Source: DASVHS01 sp036001325 (lineage in GTDB: Bacteria > Acidobacteriota > Thermoanaerobaculia > Gp7-AA8). From it: a DNA stretch of 18,494 bases. A program made the translations under genes and the position numbers. How positions within the stretch are numbered: position 1 is the stretch's first letter; every line of letters begins with the position of its first letter. The notes beneath the pieces are model-generated. The model was not told the DNA's origin. It saw only the letters and a list, made by a program, of their open reading frames with translations, and made no database searches. The DNA is taken from assembly GCA_036001325.1 (NCBI GenBank), contig DASYUK010000020.1, positions 1 to 18,494 of the forward strand. Direction: 5' to 3'. Below are positions 1 to 5,741 of the stretch, in pieces.

Positions 1-273
1 CAGTTGCGACATTCGCGATTGCTTCGACCCGTACCGCTGGAATCGATCGAAGTGGAGTCGAATGATCGCGCCGCCGATCCGCTGCTCGATCGCAAGCTCC
101 GCCGGATGATCGCCGAGCTGCCGGACATGCAACGCGTCATCGTGACGCTTCGTTATCAGGAAGACCTCGATCCGTCCGAGATCTGCAGCATCGTCGACCT
201 GCCCGTCAACACGGTGAAGAGCCATCTGCATCGAGCGCTGCAGACGTTGCGGCGCAAACTGGGAGAGCACTGA
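1..273 (+). CDS. ECF-type sigma-70 factor, C-terminal part (5' truncated by window edge)
   Basis: The reading frame is open from the first base, so the start lies upstream of the window. The visible ~90 residues hold the region 2-4 linker and sigma region 4. The stretch AELPDMQRVIVTLRYQ is followed by a helix-turn-helix with LPVNTVKSHLHRALQTLR, the usual signature of ECF sigma factors, which bind the -35 element. Its TGA stop overlaps the ATG of the next gene (TGATG), so the two are probably translationally coupled. The neighbour is a small single-helix membrane protein, the normal arrangement for an ECF sigma with its anti-sigma. The family is clear; the regulon and inducing signal cannot be read here. 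Confidence 0.9.
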   Translation, partial: QLRHSRLLRPVPLESIEVESNDRAADPLLDRKLRRMIAELPDMQRVIVTLRYQEDLDPSEICSIVDLPVNTVKSHLHRALQTLRRKLGEH

Positions 274-569
274 TGGATCTCGAAGAACAACTGAGAACAG
301 CACTGCGACCGAAGAACCCGCCGGCGGGCTTTGCGTCGCGAGTGATCAAGAGGACCCTCACCCGGCGCGCCGCGCCACCCTCTCCCGCGAAGCGGGAGAG
401 GGCACTGCGCGCTGCTGCCGCTGCGATCATGCTTACGGCGCTGCTTGGAGCCTGGACCGCATATGAAATTGCCGGCGAGCGCGCCCGCGATAAAGTCTTG
501 CTCGCGCTTCATATCGCTGGATCGAAAGTTCGCTACGCACAGACTCAGGTCCATGGAATTGGACACTGA
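273..569 (+). CDS. Single-pass membrane protein, probable anti-sigma factor, carrying an in-frame palindromic repeat
   Basis: This is a 98-residue protein: a short charged N-terminal cytoplasmic segment (about 1-27), a basic proline-rich stretch (about 28-44), one hydrophobic helix (about 48-67) and a short C-terminal tail. It starts inside the stop codon of the ECF sigma gene. Position and topology suggest it tethers or inhibits that sigma factor, but no zinc-binding anti-sigma (HxxxCxxC) motif is visible, so the role is inferred from context. Oddly, residues 28-43 are encoded by a 48-base repeat (355-402) whose relatives lie at 11645-11743. The repeat adds 16 codons without breaking the frame and places an 11-bp perfect hairpin (378-402) in the coding mRNA. 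Confidence 0.65.
   Translation: MDLEEQLRTALRPKNPPAGFASRVIKRTLTRRAAPPSPAKRERALRAAAAAIMLTALLGAWTAYEIAGERARDKVLLALHIAGSKVRYAQTQVHGIGH
355..402 (+). repeat. Intragenic palindromic repeat, 48 bp, in frame
   Basis: The element starts with CCCTCACCCGGCGC and ends in a perfect 11-bp inverted repeat, CCCTCTCCCGC, GAA loop, GCGGGAGAGGG (378-402). The same order of motifs recurs at 11694-11743, and inverted at 11645-11689. Its length is a multiple of three, so it is read through as 16 codons of the anti-sigma-like gene. Confidence 0.85.
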
Positions 570-582
570 AGGAGTCGATCGC

Positions 583-1101
583 ATGAAACGATCATTGGTT
601 TGGCTGTTCATGGCCGCATTGGCGCTACCCGCGTCGGCGCAACAGATCAACCTCGACTTCCCCGGCTTGTCGGAACGCGCGGCAGAAGAAGTCACCGTAA
701 CCCTCGATGCGCGCATGCTCCGACTGGCCTCGAAGTTTCTCTCGGACGATCGGGACGAGCGCACTGTCCGCGACATGATCCAGAAGCTCGAAGGGATCTA
801 CGTGCGCAGCTATGAGTTCGATCGTGAAGGAGAATACGACCGCAGCGTCGTCGATCGCGTGCGCTCGCAGCTCGGGACGAACTGGAACAAAATCGTCAAC
901 GTCCGCAGCCGGACGCGCGAGAACGTGGAGATCTACACGCAGACGCGCGGCGATGCCATCACCGGCCTCGTCGTGATCTCGGCAGAACCGCGCGAACTGA
1001 CGATCGTCAACATCGTGGGGTCGATCGATCTCGACCGGCTGGCCGATCTCGAAGGGCAGTTCGGCATCCCGAAGATCTCGAAGGAACGGAAGGAGAGATG
1101 A
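583..1101 (+). CDS. Exported DUF4252-like protein (first of two paralogues)
   Basis: The ATG at 583 follows a GAAGGAG ribosome site (568-574) with 8 bases of spacing and opens directly into a signal peptide (MKRSLVWLFMAALALPASAQ). This start is preferred over upstream in-frame codons, which overlap the previous gene. The mature part, about 150 residues, has the DUF4252-like pattern. An amphipathic helical N-terminal half is followed by NWNKIVNVRSRTRENVEIY and a strand-rich segment around LVVISAEPRELTIVNIVG, ending in a basic tail. The family's function is unknown; members are often found behind ECF sigma genes. The protein is exported, with no lipobox seen. Its C-terminal half aligns with that of the next gene, so the two look like tandem paralogues. 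Confidence 0.75.
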   Translation: MKRSLVWLFMAALALPASAQQINLDFPGLSERAAEEVTVTLDARMLRLASKFLSDDRDERTVRDMIQKLEGIYVRSYEFDREGEYDRSVVDRVRSQLGTNWNKIVNVRSRTRENVEIYTQTRGDAITGLVVISAEPRELTIVNIVGSIDLDRLADLEGQFGIPKISKERKER

Positions 1102-1568
1102 TGAGCCGCCGCCTCGCATTTGCGCTTCTCGCGCTGCTGCTCGCCGCTCCCGCGCAGGCCGGCTTCGACGATCTCGTCTACGCCCTCGAATCACGCCTCG
1201 GCCGCTCGACATGGATCCCATTCTTCGGCCTGGCTCGATCGATCGTGCGCGTCGCGCATCCCGAAGGGGTGCACGATATCCAGCTCGCTGTGTTCGAAGG
1301 AAGGGGATCGCTCGACCCGCTCGACGCGGAACGGCTGATGAATACCAGCGTCGGTCGCGATTTCAGGCCTCTCGTGCGCGTCCATTCAAGGCGACAGCAC
1401 GAATCGACGCTGATCTACGCGCGCCCGCTGAGCGGCGATCTCGAGCTGGTGATTTTGACCAACGACGGCGATGACACGGTGCTCGTCCGTGTCGTGGTGG
1501 ATCCAGACGTCGTCGCGCGCTGCCTGGACGAAAATCCTCGATCGGTCGCGCTCGTCGCGCGGCGCTGA
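1101..1568 (+). CDS. Exported DUF4252-like protein (second paralogue)
   Basis: Two adjacent ATGs (1098 and 1101) are possible starts. The second sits 5 bases after AGGAG (1091-1095) and overlaps the upstream stop as TGATG, so it is preferred. A signal peptide runs to about AAPAQAG. The 155-residue product has the same late motif order as its neighbour: DFRPLVRVHSRRQHESTLIY, then LELVILTNDGDDTVLVRVVV. That resemblance supports a diverged DUF4252-like domain; the assignment is weaker than for the first copy. It is the last gene of the ECF sigma operon. No metal site or catalytic motif is visible. Confidence 0.6.
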   Translation: MSRRLAFALLALLLAAPAQAGFDDLVYALESRLGRSTWIPFFGLARSIVRVAHPEGVHDIQLAVFEGRGSLDPLDAERLMNTSVGRDFRPLVRVHSRRQHESTLIYARPLSGDLELVILTNDGDDTVLVRVVVDPDVVARCLDENPRSVALVARR

Positions 1569-1574
1569 CGGTAG

Positions 1575-1580
1575 TAGAAT
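1575..1580 (+). promoter_or_regulatory. Candidate -10 box (TAGAAT) for the sigma gene at 1596
   Basis: TAGAAT lies 15 bases before the ATG, so a transcript from it would have a leader of only about 8 bases. No convincing -35 hexamer is present at 16-18 bases upstream. The same hexamer stands 9 bases before the ATG at 4002. Confidence 0.4.
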
Positions 1581-1595
1581 CGGGCCTTCTCCGAA

Positions 1596-2768
1596 ATGGC
1601 CCGCTACGAAGAACGCGACGATTCGTACGATCTTCTGAATCATTACCTGCAGGAGATCGCCAAGATCCCTCGACTCACTCCCGAGCGCGAGCGCGAGCTG
1701 GGCAGGCGCGTTCAGGAGAACGACAAGGCCGCCCTCGAAGAGCTGGTCAAAGCGAATCTGCGTTTCGTCGTCTCGTACGCGAAGCGGTATCGCAACGCGC
1801 ACGTGCTCTTCCTCGATCTGATCAATGAGGGGAACATCGGTCTGATCCACGCCGCGAAGAAGTACGACCCCGACAAGAACGTCAAATTCATCACCTACGC
1901 GGTGTGGTGGATCCGGCAGGCGATCCTGCACGCACTGTCGGAGCAGGGAGGCGCGTTCCGCCTGCCGCCGAAGCGCGCCAACCTCATGTACCGGCTGGAG
2001 AAGGCCATCTCGGCATCGATGACCGACGGAACGCGGCTGCCGACACCGGAAGAGCTGGCGACTGAGCTCGGCGTCACGGTGAAGGAAGTGCAGACGTTGA
2101 TGCACGCGAACACGGACAACTTCTCGCTGAATGCGGAGCTCGACGATGAGTCGCACACCGAGCTCGCAGACGTCATCGAGCAGACGACGATCCCATCGGC
2201 GGAAGACGAGATGCAGGAGCAGTCGCGCCGCGAGGAGCTGCTCGCGCATATCTCGGTGCTCTCGCCGAAAGAGCGGCTCGTGCTGACGCTGCGCCACGGA
2301 GTGAGCGACAACGTGCCGAAGCGCGTCGCCGAGGTCGCCGACTTTCTCAACCGTACGCGCGAAAACGTGGCCGCCGTTTTGGATGCTGCGAAGACCAAGA
2401 TTTGCGAAAAGCTTTCGATCAGCGAGAGCGAGCTCGCGGTGCTTCTCCTCTACACGAATCCGAACGAAAAAGCCGCCCAGCGGTTCTGGGATGAGCTCGG
2501 CGATCTCTCTCCGGGAATGACATCGCAGATCGACGCCCGACGACTGCCGTCGCTGAACATGCTTCTCCAGCAGGGAGCAGTACAGCGCGCAGTTGACGAG
2601 CTGACGCTCGAGGAGAAGACGATTCTCAAGCTGCGCTACGGCGTGCTTCAGGACGACGAGCTCACGCTGCGGGACATCGGCGAGATCCTCGGTCTCTCAC
2701 GCGAGCGGGTGCGGCAGATCGAGTCGCGCGCTGAAGCGAAGTGCCGCCGGAGTGTGCGCCGGAGTTGA
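1596..2768 (+). CDS. Sigma-70 family factor with two region-4 domains (tandem, first copy degenerate)
   Basis: This 390-residue sigma factor lacks region 1.1. Region 1.2 lies at about 11-45 and region 2 at 49-118, including NLRFVVSYAKRY, DLINEGNIGLIHAAKKYD and FITYAVWWIRQAI. Region 3 is at about 127-205. A normal region 4 sits at the C-terminus (about 329-387), with LSRERVRQIESRA as recognition helix. Between regions 3 and 4 there is a second region-4-like block (about 213-273). It aligns with the true one without gaps: LSPKERLVLTLRHGV against LTLEEKTILKLRYGV, and RTRENVAAVLDAAKTK against LSRERVRQIESRAEAK. In this block the DNA-contacting R-Q pair is replaced by A-A. A linker of about 55 residues (274-328) separates the two blocks. 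Group 2/3 sigma factors of this family usually have about 280-330 residues. Promoter recognition is expected from region 2 and the last region 4; the role of the extra copy is unknown. Confidence 0.9.
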   Translation: MARYEERDDSYDLLNHYLQEIAKIPRLTPERERELGRRVQENDKAALEELVKANLRFVVSYAKRYRNAHVLFLDLINEGNIGLIHAAKKYDPDKNVKFITYAVWWIRQAILHALSEQGGAFRLPPKRANLMYRLEKAISASMTDGTRLPTPEELATELGVTVKEVQTLMHANTDNFSLNAELDDESHTELADVIEQTTIPSAEDEMQEQSRREELLAHISVLSPKERLVLTLRHGVSDNVPKRVAEVADFLNRTRENVAAVLDAAKTKICEKLSISESELAVLLLYTNPNEKAAQRFWDELGDLSPGMTSQIDARRLPSLNMLLQQGAVQRAVDELTLEEKTILKLRYGVLQDDELTLRDIGEILGLSRERVRQIESRAEAKCRRSVRRS

Positions 2769-3032
2769 GTGGTGGCTGATCTCGCCAATCCGCCCATGGG
2801 CCGCCTCGACGCGGTCGACGTGGGTCCGAAAAAACTGACGGTGCAGACGGAGTTCTTTCCGAATCCGAACTGGCGCATCGAGACGAAGGTCTACCTCGGC
2901 GGCGCGCTCAAGAAGGTCTATACCGAAGATCTCTCCACTACGCCCGAAGCCGAGCTGCAGCGCCGCGTGAATGAGTTTCATCAGACGAAGCTCGACGAGA
3001 TCGTGGAAGGCTTGCGGCGTATGTCGCAATGA
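2769..3032 (+). CDS. Unknown 87-residue protein coupled to the sigma factor
   Basis: I do not recognise this family. The GTG at 2769 begins on the base after the sigma gene's TGA (zero gap), and the stop overlaps the next ATG (ATGA). The product is soluble, with no signal peptide or membrane segment. It has a strand-rich N-terminal half (KKLTVQTEFFPNPNWRIETK, then KVYLGGALKKVYTEDL) and a helical charged C-terminus (AELQRRVNEFHQTKLDEIVE). Co-translation with an unusual sigma factor makes a sigma-binding or accessory role possible, but nothing in the sequence proves it. Confidence 0.6.
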   Translation: MVADLANPPMGRLDAVDVGPKKLTVQTEFFPNPNWRIETKVYLGGALKKVYTEDLSTTPEAELQRRVNEFHQTKLDEIVEGLRRMSQ

Positions 3033-3274
3033 TTCGGAATTCCCAACAGGTCAACATCGGCGAGGCCAGGACGCGATTGTCGCAGCTCATCGACCGGGCA
3101 CTCGAAGGAGACGAGATCATCATCGCCCGAGCGGGGCGACCGGTCGCTCGTCTCGTCGCATGGAAACAAAAACGTGCTGCGCGCAAGCCAGGGCGGCTTC
3201 GTGGACGCATTCGCGTCCGGCGTACCTTTGACGAGCCCCTCCCGTCCGACCTCTTCCAGAGCGATGAGCCATGA
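3029..3274 (+). CDS. Type II antitoxin, Phd/YefM family
   Basis: This 81-residue protein carries the Phd/YefM pattern at residues 8-45: VNIGEARTRLSQLIDRALEG, then EIIIARAGRPVARLV. The fold binds operator DNA through its N-terminal domain; the variable C-terminus (RTFDEPLPSDLFQSDEP) normally wraps the toxin. It overlaps both neighbours by four bases (ATGA at 3029 and at 3271), typical of phd-vapC pairs. The antitoxin frame is intact although the toxin behind it is broken. It is embedded in the sigma operon with no obvious promoter of its own. Confidence 0.88.
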   Translation: MIRNSQQVNIGEARTRLSQLIDRALEGDEIIIARAGRPVARLVAWKQKRAARKPGRLRGRIRVRRTFDEPLPSDLFQSDEP

Positions 3275-3616
3275 AGATCCTGCTCGATACGCACGTCGCC
3301 CTCTGGTGGGTGGCCGGCGATCGCCGGCTTCGAAAATCTTCGCGTGATCTGATCGCCTCCGCCGAAACAGCGTCGCGGTCAGCGCCGCCTCGCTGTGGGA
3401 AATCGCAATCAAGAAGAACCTCGGTCGTATTCGACATGGTCTGGGTTGTCTGCCGTGTTCGACATGGTCTGGTCTGGTCTGCCCGACCGCCATGGCGATC
3501 CGTTCGATCGCATGCTGATCGCCCAGACCATCGCCGAAGGGCGGCAACTTCTCACGTCGGACGAGGCGATTCTTGGATATTCGGATGTCCCGGGCTTCGC
3601 CGTGCTCCGAGCATAA
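3271..3616 (+). pseudogene. VapC/PIN-domain toxin remnant (frameshifted, internally shortened)
   Basis: Three frames together spell a PIN toxin. Frame 1 gives MKILLDTHVALWWVAGDRRL, with the first catalytic Asp, up to about 3370. A second frame from 3372 gives VAVSAASLWEIAIKKNLGRI, with the conserved Glu. A third frame gives DPFDRMLIAQTIAEGRQLLT up to the stop at 3614-3616. The first shift is explained by loss of one A in the run at 3365-3367 (GAAAACAGC to GAAACAGC would restore AENSVAVSAAS), so a sequencing error must be excluded there. The second break coincides with a 28-bp tandem duplication (3430-3472) and loss of about 30-40 residues normally found between the LGRI and DPFDRM motifs. Intact relatives have about 125-130 residues. 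RNase activity is very unlikely. Confidence 0.82.
3430..3472 (+). repeat. Short tandem duplication inside the broken vapC
   Basis: TTCGACATGGTCTGG occurs at 3430-3444 and again at 3458-3472, a period of 28 bases, which is not a multiple of three. It is followed by further GGTCT repeats. It lies exactly where the PIN reading frame changes, so it probably marks slippage or a repair scar. Confidence 0.75.
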
Positions 3617-3620
3617 CTTC

Positions 3621-3989
3621 GTGCGACTAGAGCATCTGACCGAATCAGACGAAGACCATTGGCGCGCCGAGTTTGCGCAAGAGAATTGGGTCTTCGGCGC
3701 GCTCACGCTCAGCGTCACCCTTCCGGAGTTCTCCGGTGGAACAGCGACGCCGCGCGAGATGCACTTCGGCTATTACCTGCAGCCGCTGCATCTCAACGCT
3801 GACGATCGGGAAGACCTGCCGCGCAAATTGTTGTTCGTTCTGGCGAGGCGCAAGCCGCCGCTCGATTTCCTCGAGCTCTCCGGCGCCGGCATCCGCATCC
3901 CGCACGCGTTTCCTCCCGGATTCACGCTTGCTTCCGTGCTGCGGATCGCGTTGCAGGAGATGAAGCGAATGCCGTTGCGCGATCGATAG
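3621..3989 (+). CDS. Hypothetical protein, about 122 residues
   Basis: I do not recognise this protein. The frame opens at TTG 3573 and ATG 3585, but those codons overlap the vapC remnant. GTG 3621 just after the vapC stop is my choice, with low certainty because no clear ribosome site precedes any of them. The product is soluble, with aromatic and acidic N-terminal residues (ESDEDHWRAEFAQENWVFGA), a mixed strand region (LTLSVTLPEF, EMHFGYYLQPLHL) and a helical C-terminus (SVLRIALQEMKRM). No transmembrane segment is seen. It ends 12 bases before the ABC exporter pair. Confidence 0.5.
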   Translation: MRLEHLTESDEDHWRAEFAQENWVFGALTLSVTLPEFSGGTATPREMHFGYYLQPLHLNADDREDLPRKLLFVLARRKPPLDFLELSGAGIRIPHAFPPGFTLASVLRIALQEMKRMPLRDR

Positions 3990-3992
3990 AAT
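3987..3992 (+). promoter_or_regulatory. Candidate -10 box (TAGAAT) for the ABC exporter operon
   Basis: TAGAAT overlaps the stop codon of the preceding gene and stands 9 bases before ATG 4002. Transcription from it would give a leaderless or nearly leaderless mRNA. No -35 match or ribosome site is present. Confidence 0.4.
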
Positions 3993-4001
3993 GTTTTCTT
4001 C

Positions 4002-5741
4002 ATGACTCCGACCGGCCGTCTTCTTCACTACTTCGATCGATACAAAGTCCCACTGATCCTCGGCGGGCTCTGCGTGATCGCCTCCGCGGTGTTTTCGCTG
4101 GTGAAACCGATGATCATCGGAAATGCGGTCAACGAGCTGGCGAAAGCCGTCACGCGACAGACGCTCGTCCACTATGGACTCCTGCTCATCGCCGCCGCAG
4201 CGTTCGAAGGTCTGTTCTTGTATCTGCAGCGCTCGATCATCATCGGCGCGTCGCGGCGCGTCGAATACGACATGCGCAACGACTTCTACGCGCACCTGCA
4301 GAAGCTCCCGCTGCAGTACTACCAGGACCAGCGCACCGGCGATCTGATGTCGCGCGCGACAAACGACCTGTCGTCGGTGCGCATGCTCGTCGGGCCGGCG
4401 GTGATGCACTCGACGTCGTCGCTGCTCGTCGTCGTGGGCGCGTTCCTCATGATGATGCGCATCGATCGCGAGATGGCGCTCACCGCACTCATCGCCGTCC
4501 CGATCGTCGCCGGTCTCGCGAAATTCTTCGGCCAGCGCATCCACGACCGCTTCAAGGACGTGCAGGACTACTTCGGTGACATCTCCGCGCGCGTGCAGGA
4601 GAACCTGTCCGGTGTCCGCGTGATACGCGCCTTCACACAGGAGCAGAACGAGATCGAGAACTTCAAACGGATGAACCGGATCTACGTCGATAAGAACCGG
4701 TCAGTCATCAAGCTCAGCGCGACGTTCTATCCGATCCTGCACGGGCTCATCGGCGTGATGTTCGTGATCATCTTCTTCATGGGCAGCCGCCGCATCATCG
4801 CCGGCCAGCTCTCCATCGGTGCCTTCGTCGCCTTCCAGTTCTACCTCGGACGGATGATCTGGCCGCTCATCGCACTCGGATGGGTCATCAATCTCTTTCA
4901 GCGCGGCATGGCTTCGATGCTGCGACTGCACGAAGTGTGGGTGGTTGAGCCGGAGGTGTTGCCGGAGGATGGAACGCCGGTCGGGGCACCGATTCGCGGC
5001 GATCTCGAGATCCGGCATCTCACGTTTTCCTATGACGGAAGACCTGTGCTGAAGGAGATCAATCTCCGCGTGCATCACGGCCAGACGATCGGGATCGTCG
5101 GTCGCACCGGGAGCGGCAAGTCGACGCTGCTGTCGCTGATCACGCGCACGTTCGAGCCGCCGCGGGGCACGATCTTCATCGACGGACGACCGATCGACAC
5201 GATTCCGCAGCGCCAGCTTCGCGAATGGATCGGTGTGGTGCCGCAGGAGAGCTTTCTGTTCTCCGAATCGATTGCGGAGAACGTCCGCTTCGGTCGCGCC
5301 GATGCGTCGGATGAAGAGATCGACGAGTCCGCGGACCTGGCCGGTCTCGCTGACGACGCGGCGACGTTTCCGCAGGGGCTGCAAACGATGATCGGCGAGC
5401 GCGGCATCACGCTGTCGGGTGGTCAGAAGCAGCGCACGGCGATCGCACGCGCGCTCGTGCGCGAGCCGACGATTCTGATCCTCGATGACTCGCTGAGCGC
5501 CGTCGATACGGCAACCGAAGAGCGGATCCTGCGCGCGCTGCGCCAGGTCAGAAAGGGGAGGACAGTTCTCATCGTCTCGCATCGCGTTTCTTCGGTGAAG
5601 GACGCCGATCACATCATCGTGCTCGAAGAAGGCGCGATCGTGGAGCGAGGCACGCACGTGTCGTTGCTCGACAAGGACGGCTATTACGCCGATCTCTACC
5701 GCCGGCAGACGATCGAGGCAGAGCTGGAGGAAATTGCGTAG
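4002..5741 (+). CDS. ABC exporter half-transporter, degenerate-site subunit (MdlA/LmrC-like)
   Basis: The 579-residue protein is a fused membrane and ATPase subunit. Residues about 15-305 hold six helices of a type-IV exporter fold. The nucleotide-binding domain follows: Walker A GRTGSGKS (367-374), Q-loop around Q415, intact signature LSGGQ (471-475), Walker B ILILDD (491-496) and H-loop H527. The catalytic Glu after Walker B is replaced by Asp (D496), as in one half of heterodimeric exporters such as LmrCD, BmrCD, TM287/288 and MdlAB. Its stop overlaps the GTG of the partner gene (TAGTG). The substrate is unknown; drugs, lipids or peptides are possible for the family. It sits in the inner membrane. 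Confidence 0.93.
   Translation: MTPTGRLLHYFDRYKVPLILGGLCVIASAVFSLVKPMIIGNAVNELAKAVTRQTLVHYGLLLIAAAAFEGLFLYLQRSIIIGASRRVEYDMRNDFYAHLQKLPLQYYQDQRTGDLMSRATNDLSSVRMLVGPAVMHSTSSLLVVVGAFLMMMRIDREMALTALIAVPIVAGLAKFFGQRIHDRFKDVQDYFGDISARVQENLSGVRVIRAFTQEQNEIENFKRMNRIYVDKNRSVIKLSATFYPILHGLIGVMFVIIFFMGSRRIIAGQLSIGAFVAFQFYLGRMIWPLIALGWVINLFQRGMASMLRLHEVWVVEPEVLPEDGTPVGAPIRGDLEIRHLTFSYDGRPVLKEINLRVHHGQTIGIVGRTGSGKSTLLSLITRTFEPPRGTIFIDGRPIDTIPQRQLREWIGVVPQESFLFSESIAENVRFGRADASDEEIDESADLAGLADDAATFPQGLQTMIGERGITLSGGQKQRTAIARALVREPTILILDDSLSAVDTATEERILRALRQVRKGRTVLIVSHRVSSVKDADHIIVLEEGAIVERGTHVSLLDKDGYYADLYRRQTIEAELEEIA

Noticed and set aside
1386..2297. Long open frame (303 codons) on the minus strand
   Set aside because: It is antisense to the clearly coding sigma factor; its translation is Arg/His/Asp-rich low-quality sequence without recognisable domains, as expected in GC-rich shadow frames.
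3645..4544. Open frame of 299 codons on the minus strand
   Set aside because: It covers parts of two genes on the other strand, including the ABC exporter membrane domain, and has the His/Arg/Glu-rich composition of a shadow frame.
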